From the NCBI GenBank assembly GCA_948567375.1, contig OX419755.1, forward strand, positions 63,554,944 through 63,618,943: a stretch of DNA of 64,000 bases, given 5' to 3'. The DNA comes from Lunularia cruciata. Lineage: Eukaryota > Streptophyta > Marchantiopsida > Lunulariales > Lunulariaceae. The notes beneath the pieces are model-generated. The model worked only from the letters and a program-made list of their open reading frames with translations. It did not search any database and was not told the DNA's origin. Below, piece after piece: positions 36,290 through 45,954 of this stretch (the first letter of the stretch is position 1; each line of letters begins with the position of its first letter). Both the position numbers and the translations under genes were made by a program.

Positions 36290-39056
36290 GCAACTACACA
36301 AATAAGCAGATGTGTGGAGATTGCCATCTATCAACCAACAGACAAGGGCTGATTGATATGCCATGCCTACATTAGAGGAGATCTTTGATGCAATTGGGCA
36401 TTCAAAGGTCTTTAGTACTTTAGATCTTCTAGCAGGATATCATCAATTGGTGATCAAGGAGGAGGATAAATCCAAGATAAAATTTTGAGTTATTGATCCT
36501 CACAGCAAGGATATATTATATCAGTAGAGATTTGTACCATTTGGGTTAAAGAACACTTTTTCCAAGTTCTAGAGGATCATGGATAGGATACTAGCAAGAT
36601 TGAATTTTTCTTGGTGCTATATTGATGAAATTTAGTCTATAGCACTATTATGGAAGAGCATGAGGGATACTTGTTGGATGTGTTTGAGAGATTGAAATCT
36701 CATGGACCCAAATTACATCTTGGGTGTAGATGCTCTCATGAACAGGTTGAGTATTTGGGTCACACTATCTACCCTAAAGGACTTGGTGTTTAGCATACCA
36801 AGGTGGAGGCTATTGCACATATTCCTTGGCCTATAGATGTGAGTAGAGTGCAAGCATTCCTTGGGTTGGTGAACTTTTATCGCTGTTATGTTAGAGGATT
36901 TAGTGTCATTGCTAAAGCTTTGACAAACCTGAACGAGCTTACACAAGAGTGGTGTTGGAGAGATGAGCAAGAGAGAGTTTTAATAGAGCTCAAGGAGAGG
37001 TTGATATATGCCCCTATTCTTAGGAGACTTGTTAGAGGATGACCATTCTAGGTTCACATTGATTGGAGTATGTTGGGCCTTGGACCAATGCTCACCCAAC
37101 ATGATGATGAGGGGAAGGAGTTTGTGGTGACCTATGCTAGTTTCTCCAACAATTCAGCAAAGGCAAATTATAGTTCATATGAGAGAGAGTGTTTTGCACT
37201 AGTATGGGTGGTAGAAAATTTCCTATGTTACTTATTTGGTAACTCCTTGACTCTCATCACTTATCATCAACCACTTCAGTGGTTGATGGAATCCAACAAG
37301 CTTTCAATGAAGCTTGCATGATAGTCTCTAATTTTATAGGAGTATAATTTCATGATTATTCACAAACATGGAGTGGTGAACCTTGGTGCAAATGGGTTGA
37401 GTATAAATCCATGTCCTAGCCAACAAGATTAGACTGGAGCATGTTGGCATGGTGAGACAGATGACGAGATGGTGCCAAAATGGTATGCATACACCTTTTT
37501 ATGTATATTTTTTGAGGCTTTACTAGTATCTCTCTCAACGCATACAAGAGAAGTTATTGAGGTCACAAATCTAGAGGGTGGAGATATTGGTACAATTCAG
37601 CAAGACATTCATTATGATGTCTTAGTGATGGATTATTTTCACATTGGTGTTATGAGTGGCACAGTTGGGATCAAGGAGAGAGACCATAGTTTGCAATAAG
37701 CCAAGCAATTTAGATTCAAGGATATATATCTTCTTTGTGTATGGGAGGATGGTAGAGTGCAAGTAGTACCATTTCCATCTTAAAGACCATAGTTGGTCCA
37801 TCATGCTAATGAGGAGCTAGGACATTTTGGAGTAACGCATACATTTAGCTTACTATATGATCATTATTGGTGGTGCGGTATGTAGACCAAAGTATATCAA
37901 TTTTTTGCTAGATGTGTGGTTTGGGATTGAATTAGAGCATTATTTAATGCTCCTACACCACAATTACACCCATTACCTATCATGGGATAGGGCTACAATT
38001 GGAGTTTGGAGTTTTGACTTTGTTGGAGCTTTATTATTGATGATGAGACATCATTGGTACGTTTTGGTTATGGTGGAGCACTACTCCAAGTGGATTGAGT
38101 TGGTGGTACTTCTTGACAAGTCTAGTGAAGGGATGACTTACTTGTTCCTAGATTGGGTTCTTAGTCATTTTGGTGCACCAATTGAGGTTTTGATTGATTA
38201 AGGTACAAAGTTCTTGAGTGAGTTTTAGGTCTTGTGTGACAAGGCCTTTATTGATCATTGTACTACCTCTTGAGATCACCTTGAGACAAATGGATTAGCA
38301 AAGAGAGTGTTTTAGATGGTGAGAGAGGATTGCATAAGTATGGCTTGTAGAGAGACCACCTAGGAGATTGAGATCTCCAATTACCTTGGTTGGCTATGGG
38401 CTATTGGTTCAATCAGCAAGCTTCTTTAGCTTCATTCTCTCCTTACTTTTTGTTCCATGGACAAGATCCGGATTTACCTATAGCCATTTGTCAAGATGCT
38501 ACGGTAGTTTTGGACTTGGATGATCCAAAGATATGGATGACCGCATTTTCTCAATGGGCAAAGATTTTTTAGACAGTGATGCTAATGACTTTTGAGAACT
38601 TGGCAATTGCTCAGCATAGGGATACCTTATGCAATGCTACTATTCAAGGAAGAAGTTATGGACCCTCAATCCATCAATTTCATCAAGGTGACTATGTATA
38701 TCTACAACAAACAACACCGACGACACTTGATGTTAATACATGGCACATTATCTTGAGAGTGAGTGAGATTTTGCCTTTTGGAGTCCTTGTGTTGGAAGGA
38801 CACGATGGTGTTTTTTGGAAGGATCATGTGTGCAATTGTGCACCATGCCACCTCCCAAACATTGATGGTACTATAGACCCAAGCTTGGCACTTGTACGTG
38901 CAGGCTTGTTGTGTATGTTATGCGGCTCTTTTGATGGAGCTACTGCTATGTTAGTGTGTGATAGCTATTTGAGAAGATGGCATATGGCATGTTTGACTCC
39001 TCCCTCATGGTGGTTCCTCAAGGATAGTAGTTATGTCCTAGATGTACTTGACCTAT
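36290..39056 (+). pseudogene. Decayed Ty3/gypsy pol: RT, RNase H, integrase and terminal PHD-like finger
   Basis: The plus strand shows, in the expected order but with many stops and frameshifts: RT (MPTLEEIFDAIGHSKVFSTL, DLLAGYHQLVIKEEDKSKIK near 36365-36490; RFVPFGLKNTFSKF near 36520; QVEYLGHT-like at 36740; VSRVQAFLGLVNFYRCYVRG at 36840); RNase H (FVVTYASFSNNSAKANYSSY, ERECFALVWVVENF at 37120-37230); integrase core (TIGVWSFDFVGALL, VMVEHYSKWIELV at 37990-38110, and VLSHFGAPIEVLID before a stop near 38200); and an integrase C-terminal stretch (HQFHQGDYVYLQQT near 38670). The last 140 bases encode a PHD-like Cys/His cluster in the same frame as the integrase tail. The element can no longer make protein. 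Confidence 0.88.
38911..39053 (+). other. Degenerate PHD-like zinc finger at the end of gypsy pol
   Basis: The frame reads GLLCMLCGSFDGATAMLVCD, then SYLRRWHMACLTPPS. This matches the PHD order C-x2-C, a spacer, MLVCD with a Cys pair (second Cys now Tyr, TGT to TAT), W-H-x2-C and L-x-PP. Shifting by one base near 39027 gives TGT CCT AGA TGT, i.e. the closing C-P-x-C pair, followed by ACT TGA. A single-base deletion therefore explains the apparent loss of the last two ligands. Confidence 0.65.
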
Positions 39057-41569
39057 AGCTAGTTCACCCTTTATGTGTTATAGATTACAGATAGGCAACT
39101 AACAATAGGGCTCGCTAGTGCTCACTAGCACCCGGCCTCTTGATCTTTACCACTATAAGGTATACCACATACTTAGAATAAATGGCTATTTGGAGTTAGA
39201 GGGATCTAACTGCCAGCTAGAGGGGCAATTGTGACACTTTATAGTTCATGTATGACTTATGTGTGAGTTGTGCTTCTATAGTGTAGATGTTGAAAATAAT
39301 GTATGTTGTGTGGTGATGTATATATGCACAACAACTGTCACAAAATTTGTGGTGTCAAAGCTAGATTCCTTGAATGTTGGAGTAGTAGTGTCGGTAGTCA
39401 TAGGTGTTTTGGTAGCTACTCATGGACTACTTGTTGACAGTCCAATTTTATGTTATGGCTATTGATCACATGGTGTGACCCACCATCACTTGCACCATTT
39501 TCACCATCAAATGTGCCATCAGAGGTGCCATTAGGGCTTGAGACCTAGATCGAGTAAAGGGGTATACCTTCAAAGTGCAGCTCCAAAGAGCTGCACTTCA
39601 CTTTTTTTGATGTTGAGCCTTTGAGTTCTTGGCTATGGTGGATAAAGGTGGACGAGCATCACATGGAGTCTCTTAGCTAGAGTGGGTGTGGCTTGACTGT
39701 AATCAGTGCTTAGTTGTTGGCAGATTGTTGACTGTAGGATTGAGTACCTATTTGATTTGAGTGTGATTCAAGTGGAAGATCTAATTATTGTGGTACTTTA
39801 GAGTTCATGTATGAATTATGTGTGAGTTGTGCTTCTATAGTGTATGATGTTGACAACAATGAATGTTGTGTAGCAATGTATACATGTACGAAAACTCTTA
39901 TATTCAATACTTAATTGCTTATCTTTAAGACATCTCATTTGCACTATATCCTATAATCATGAATTTGAGTTAAGTCTTGGCTATTCCATTCTAAACATAT
40001 AAAAAACCATAAACTCAAAATTATTGTTGTAAATAAACTCAAGACATACATTTCCATAGTTATTGATGTTAAGTCATAACAAGGATCAAATAAAGAGTTT
40101 GTATTGGCTCAAAAGATAACTCAAGCCATTGTTTCTCTCATTCTTTGCATGAGAGAAACCTCTATTTATTTATGATTGTTGAAGTTTTACTAACTTTGTG
40201 CTTTTGCTCCAATAGATAAACGTATTTATGAGAGTATATTTGATAAAGAAAATCCAGTTTTTAAGTGAATGTATTCTCCAAGAGAATGATATAAAGAGTG
40301 GATATTGGAGAACCCATATAGTCTATGACAAATATCAAACTTATAGTCTAACTGTAGTTTACAAGTAATTAGATTGATAAAGGAACAAATTAGATAATTG
40401 ATTTCTGATTCTACACTAAATTGAAACTTAATAAGTCTAACTCTTAATTGAAACTTAATAAGTCTAAATCCTTGGAATGTTTTGAAGATGACATCAAAAG
40501 TATGTATAATCTAACTTTGGTTTGTGAATGCTTTAAGTGTATTTGGACATTATTCTAATGATAATAGATCTAGTAATTTGTTAAGAGGTAGCTAGTTTCT
40601 TTGTAATAACACCTTATTCAAGCAAGTATCCATACTTGGATCCTAATATAGAATAGTGTTCCCTTAGAATAACAAAAGATCATAAATAATTTCAAGTATA
40701 AGAAGAGGAGCTTTATTAAAATAGATAAAAAAAATTGATAAAGGTAGTTTACATGCATTTTTCATTTTCATCTTTAAATTTTCAATGTTTTTTCATGTCA
40801 CTCTTAGTTAATGTAATTATATATTACATAGTTGACATAGATTTTGATATAACTAAACTATCCAATTGTAAATCTTGTTCACTAGGATTGTTGATGCAGC
40901 ATGTAAGATAAGGCACTTGAGTTTATGGTGCAGTTATCTTTTCTCAATTCAAATAGCACATCTAAAAGTTATCTCTTTATTATTTTTAATCAATTAAGAT
41001 ATTTTCATTATTATCAATATATATCATCATCAAAATTTATATATATAAATGGATTTTTTATACCTTATTTAGCTTGAATTTAGAAAGTCAAAATATTAGT
41101 ATTGAGTTAAATTCAAAGTTTATGAATATATTCTAGAAGATCGAATATATCATCTAAGTACGATCTAAACTAAATTGTTGACATTTAATCTTTTAGGTGT
41201 ATTATTTGATGTATCCTTACTTTATCAATAATAATATTAAATTACTTGTATTTTTATCTTGATAGAAGGCCTTATATACTTGAAGAGTGGAATTCCGAAT
41301 GCTGAGAAATGGACAATTATGCATAAGTTTTGTCAGAACTAAGTGTTGTGAGTTGCTCAAATCATGTCCTTAGCAGCAGAGAGGACTCACCATGTAATAC
41401 GTTTGAAGTAATGTTCCTTTTAATCACATACACGAATGGTATAATAACTTTACAATCAATTCTCACCTCAATCTCATCTACAAGCAAGACAAAGGATATA
41501 TATTAAAGACGTTTACCTTGTTAACATAATCTTTCAACCGGAATTAGAGAGAAAATTCACTAATTAACA

Positions 41570-41576
<7 letters not shown>
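39057..41576. other. AT-rich repeat-derived DNA
   Basis: No gene. Two related segments about 560 bases apart, near 39230-39335 and 39790-39895, share ttcatgtatga.ttatgtgtg and agttgtgcttctatagtgta; they could be remnants of a terminal repeat of the gypsy element or an internal duplication. The rest (39900-41570) is very AT-rich with stops in all frames. Confidence 0.45.

Positions 41577-41647
<71 letters not shown>
41577..41647. repeat. (AT)n microsatellite, about 71 bp uninterrupted
   Basis: Pure alternating AT from 41577 to 41647, followed by gtttttctaacaagg. It can extrude as a cruciform and is likely length-polymorphic. Confidence 0.97.
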
Positions 41648-41650
<3 letters not shown>

Positions 41651-42004
41651 TTTCTAACAAGGATATTAATCATATTTTTTACATATTCAGTCAAGGACCG
41701 TTCATATCAATTCTTATATCAACGTAATTGAAGTTAAGATTCACTATTGTATCTGGCCAAGATATTCATACACTTTAGAACAAAGTGCACAAGAAACATT
41801 GACTATTTTATGATACGATTGTATGAGCTCACTAACAATGGTCTAAGAACGTTGGTCTCTGATAAACAAATAATGGTAGAAAATGATAGAGAACTAACGA
41901 TTCAACCAATAAGGTCAAAACGATCATCGGGTAAAAAGGTCTCTACTGCTCTCCTAATATCCGGCAAACAAGTGAATTGCATACCGTAAAAGGAAGTGTG
42001 ATAT

Positions 42005-42060
42005 CTGATGGTGACGGTGACGGTGACGGAGGAAACGGGGACGGAAGCTCTGACGGTAGG
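42005..42060 (+). repeat. GACGGT-type minisatellite in the ClpP5 5' leader
   Basis: Repeated ggtgacggtgacggtgacgg and gacggaag..gacgg units form a short GC-rich tract 100-150 bases before the start codon at 42156, in marked contrast to the AT-rich DNA to its left. Probably 5' UTR. Confidence 0.6.
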
Positions 42061-42155
42061 GCCGTTTTAGTACGTAGGAGTGTACTGGAGGAGGAAGAGA
42101 AAGATAAGAAATTCTGGAGTGGAACGAGAGAGCGCGAGCGAGAGAGGAACGAGAG

Positions 42156-43025
42156 ATGGCGCACACAATGATCTCCATGCCCGTTGGGTGCACAGGTTTG
42201 AAATTGGCAGGAGCATCAGCTGGACCGTCAATCTTGAGCAGGCCGAATCCTTTAGCAATCCCAGCCTTAAACCTAAGAAGAACAAAACAGGTCGGTAGCA
42301 GTACGAGAGCTTCGTTCTCAGGTTTAAGGGAGGAGTTATGGACGCCGTCGACACCCGACATCTGGTCGATAAGGAACGACTTGGAAATGTTGCCCGATAT
42401 GTACACAGGGGGGCCTCAAGCTCGTCAAGGACAAGAGGGGCCACCGGCGATGTTGCAGGAGCGATTTCAGAGCGTTATCACTCAATTGTTTCAGTATAGA
42501 ATCATACGATGTGGTGGAGCTGTAGACGACGATATGGCGAATTTAATTGTCGCGCAATTGTTGTACCTGGACGCAGTTGATCCGACCAAGGATATCATCA
42601 TGTATGTGAATTCACCCGGAGGGTCTGTAACTGCAGGTATGGCGGTTTTCGACACGATGAGGCACATAAGGCCTGACGTGAGCACTGTTTGTGTGGGATT
42701 AGCTGCCAGTATGGGGGCCTTCTTGCTGAGTGGTGGTACCAAAGGAAAGCGCTACAGTTTACCCAACTCGCGAATCATGATCCATCAACCTCTGGGAGGT
42801 GCGCAAGGTCAACAAACTGACATCGAGATTCAAGCTAATGAGATTCTGCACCACAAGGCGAATTTGAATGGATATCTTTCTTATCACACAGGACAGCCTT
42901 ATGAGAAGATTGTAGCAGATACTGATCGTGATTTCTTCATGAGCGCGTTGGAGGCAAAGGATTACGGGCTTATCGATGCTGTTATTTCCAACCCTTTGAA
43001 GGCACTTCAACCACTGCCTGCATAG
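42156..43025 (+). CDS. CLPP5: Plastid ATP-dependent Clp protease proteolytic subunit, ClpP5 type, single exon
   Basis: ClpP subunits form the serine-protease rings of the stromal Clp protease. The 289-residue protein has a Ser/Arg-rich N-terminus of about 80 residues without acidic bias, typical of a chloroplast transit peptide, then a complete ClpP fold. The catalytic triad is Ser185 (GLAASMGAF), His210 (IMIHQPLG) and Asp259 (DTDRDFF). The spacings of 25 and 49 equal those of bacterial ClpP, so the subunit should be catalytically competent. [20 protein letters not shown] and the tail NPLKALQPL are the marks of plant ClpP5 rather than ClpP3, 4 or 6. The start ATG at 42156 follows gaacgagag; an upstream in-frame run was not needed. 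The coding region has no intron, whereas the flowering-plant homologue has many, so this may be a retrogene or a lineage with intron loss. Confidence 0.94.
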   Translation: MAHTMISMPVGCTGLKLAGASAGPSILSRPNPLAIPALNLRRTKQVGSSTRASFSGLREELWTPSTPDIWSIRNDLEMLPDMYTGGPQARQGQEGPPAMLQERFQSVITQLFQYRIIRCGGAVDDDMANLIVAQLLYLDAVDPTKDIIMYVNSPGGSVTAGMAVFDTMRHIRPDVSTVCVGLAASMGAFLLSGGTKGKRYSLPNSRIMIHQPLGGAQGQQTDIEIQANEILHHKANLNGYLSYHTGQPYEKIVADTDRDFFMSALEAKDYGLIDAVISNPLKALQPLPA

Positions 43026-44008
43026 CTTATCTAGACACCGTGATTCTAAAAATCCGCTTAGAATTTTAGAAGCTAAATAGAAGTCGAGATAGTTTAGAAG
43101 CTGTCTAGCTTCACTGTACATCCTCTGTTCGCTTCGGGAGAAGAATCTTCTACATAACTATCATATGTAGCTTCGCCAGTGACGAGCATATCATAGTTGT
43201 GTAATTCATATGGTGATGTAGGTTTATGATTTCTTTTTGCCCTGCATGTGCATGCTTTCAGACCACTTGTCGCCAGGATGAAGCTTTACTTCTATCACCC
43301 TGCAGATCTCCGATGTTAAGCCTGGGTGAACTTTTCTGTACGCCACAAATTCGAATCGGACTTGCAATGAAAGTTCTTAGTGTACCAAGAAGTTTCAACT
43401 TGCTGATCCGCGGCAATGGAAGTTTAATCTAGGGATGAGCTTCAGTGCCCCGGCTTTTAGGAATCCGCGGTCGCCTTCTTCTCGCTTTCAGGAATCTGCG
43501 TGACGATGGCAGAACTTCGTTTGCAAGCAACGCTCCCTACTTGTAGATCGGAGCATGGATACTATCCGCCCACACCCCGTGTGGCATCTGATAGTTAGTT
43601 ACCCGACAAGTAAAGGGGAAGTAACGAGAATTCCCTTGGGCAAGAACCCTCTGTCACTGGTCATGGGTTCTTACTCCAATCAACAGCGAAGATCAGTTGT
43701 GACAATGGGTTTCTGCATCAGCACGAACAGTGCTGCGGGCAACAATAGGTCCTTGCTTTCACTGTCGATTTCACCCGTCAAATTCACGGGTGAAGTTTCT
43801 GTTAGGTCGGCTCATCTCAATTAAGCCCCCACGCACGAGTTATATTTCTAGTAGGAAATGAACAATTCCTCTAAATATGTTGGTGGAAATTAACAATGAC
43901 TCGATCGCGTGCTAAAGTTCAGAATTTTAGAAAGTATTTTCGGAGATTGTGTTTTGGATTGAAAGCTCCAAACCCTTTACAATATTGGAGCCAGGACTCT
44001 CACGTTTC
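43026..44008. other. ClpP5 3' flank and intergenic DNA
   Basis: No gene seen. Open frames (e.g. 43555-43824) lack recognisable motifs. The left target-site duplication (CTCTCACGTTTC, 43997-44008) of the next retrotransposon stub closes the segment. Confidence 0.4.
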
Positions 44009-44073
44009 GAGAAGGAACACCGTGTAGAAAAAATGAAGGATGGGAAGACCCCAGCAAGCCGGGACCCCACTCC
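44009..44073 (-). mobile_element. 65-bp 3' stub of the RLE retrotransposon, with 12-bp TSD
   Basis: The plus strand reads accgtgtagaaaaaatgaag then gatgggaagaccccagcaag, matching the reverse complement of the last bases of copies 1 and 2. It is bounded by CTCTCACGTTTC at 43997-44008 and 44074-44085, an exact 12-bp duplication. This is an extremely short target-primed insertion. Confidence 0.85.
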
Positions 44074-44257
44074 CTCTCACGTTTCCGGGTTAAAGTATTC
44101 TTTACTTCATTACCAAAACAACTTCATCCTCCGGTATTTGTATTTGAAACCATTTCCCTGTGAAGTTGGGTCCGAGCCTCAACAGGCCGAGAGTTATCCG
44201 GTCTATGGCCAGCACCGTCGACTGCAGTGTTGAGAGTGAACCGTTTAAGCTGATTAA

Positions 44258-44488
44258 GAAGAAAGGAGGCGACCACTTAGAACACAAGAAGGATGGGAAG
44301 ACCCATCAAGCAGTACAAAGGAGAGACAAAATAGGTAAAATGGGGCTAGGCCCCAGTGGTATCCATACGAGAAATCTGCCAAACCGAGCCTAAGATATCC
44401 CCGCTATGCAAGTAGACCCGAATAGTATCGATACGTGAAATCTGCCATACCGGGCCTAAGATTTCCGAGCTATGCAAGTCGTAAGGTC
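44258..44488 (-). mobile_element. 231-bp 3' stub of the RLE retrotransposon, with 12-bp TSD and internal duplication
   Basis: Flanked by TAAGCTGATTAA at 44246-44257 and 44489-44500. The body matches the reverse complement of the 3' UTR and last codons of the element (ggaggcgacc, aaggatgggaagacc, atggggctaggcccc, gagaaatctgcc, cctaagatat, gctatgcaagt). The segment agtatcgatacg.gaaatct through gctatgcaagt occurs twice in a row (about 44353-44412 and 44422-44480), so the stub gained an internal tandem duplication. Confidence 0.88.
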
Positions 44489-44500
44489 TAAGCTGATTAA

Positions 44501-45954
44501 CAGAATATGGGATTCGTAGCTTGACTTACAGGTTGCGTTGTTAGTCAGATGCGTGTATGCCTATCTCATCAATTTTGTAGTATTCCTCGGTCCTTGCATC
44601 CCAGCAGCTTCCACTGCTCGGGACGTTTCTAGACACCCTTCGTTAACTTACTAAAAGGAACATTGACTGTTAGACTCACATGAATGCCCCCGGGTACAAT
44701 CGAACAGAAAGAAAAATCGATCAAAATACCAGTCACCCGGAACATCTACAAAAGGAAAAAAGATACGATCAAGACTTCCCTTGTTTCGATATTTGGTGAA
44801 GGGACTCATTGGGCAGGAAACTACCAAATACCTCACGTATACAGGTCACGGGATGTTTGTACAAGACAACTTTACTAATGGTGAGTATGAAGACAATAAT
44901 TTTGTCACAGTTACAAAAGGTTGACTGATCTAATGAGGGTACTGGGCTGAAACTGATTCTAGAAACTCTAAACATCCTTTACGATAATTATTCCTCGACT
45001 AGGCTTTTCACCCAAGAAGGATTGAGCTCGCTACAATCAACAAAGGGTCCGCATGTTCAAAGCTTCAGCCCACTGATTCGTCGTCGATGGTCGCACTGTA
45101 CTGCTCGATACAACTAAGGGAAGGAGATCCAGAACTTGGAAAAATTTCTGAAAATTCTCTCCTAATTGACCATAGACTCCCACCTTTCAGATAGTCGGTA
45201 GATCCTCTTCGTGCGTCGATCGACAAATGATCCCTGTGTCAAAGTATGGCTGACCACTCACAACGTAACCACAGCCAGCACTTCAAAAAAATATTTTCTC
45301 TACACTTGCACTTCGCCGCTACAAATAGCAAGATTGCCAGACTAAACTTTCCGCGTGTAATTCCTTCCTCTATCTGTAAGTACCAGCCACTGGTACTTAT
45401 AGATAGACCGTAACTGCAGTCTTTTGATACAAACCTCTGGCTACATGTAAATTTCAAGAGTGCCGAGCAATTTTCGAGCACTACCAAAACAGCTCAGCCA
45501 CAGGTTAAGCTTGTACTTCAAAATTACCGCGTGACAACTACAAGCCAAGGAACCCTTGCCTATGGGCATGAGTAAATCTGATCAAATCAGAACCGTCTTG
45601 CAGGACAATATCGAGTTTTCACTCTGATCTAACACAATCTGCGACACTTGCATGGACAAGGAAATAGCTTGCACATGGCCATCTCTCGCATTGCTGCTGA
45701 TATTAAACTCTACAGTCTGCGTGACCTTTGAGAGCCTTGCAGCCTCAAATGAACCTAGAACAATTGGGTGGTCAAGTAAGGTCCGTACTGCATGGGGAGA
45801 CATGCTACCAGAGAGTGGGACATTCACATGAGCTGGACCTTTGCAGTCCTCCCCAGACTTAAGTGTCCATAAGTGGTTGCAGATCTTAGCCTCACAGGGT
45901 TTCGATGATGACAGATGGCTTTTTACTGCTAAAAGTAGCTCTCTTGAGCTGTAT
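44501..45954. other. Intergenic DNA and 3' region of the S-acyltransferase gene
   Basis: No independent gene. The part nearest 45954 is likely the 3' UTR of the minus-strand gene; an antisense-frame ORF there (45582-46025) overlaps it and shows no motif. A near-perfect hairpin lies at 45369-45407. Confidence 0.4.
45369..45407. repeat. 18-bp inverted repeat with a 3-base loop
   Basis: Left arm tctatctgtaagtaccag and right arm ctggtacttatagataga pair over 18 positions with one G-T mismatch; the loop is cca. Confidence 0.85.
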
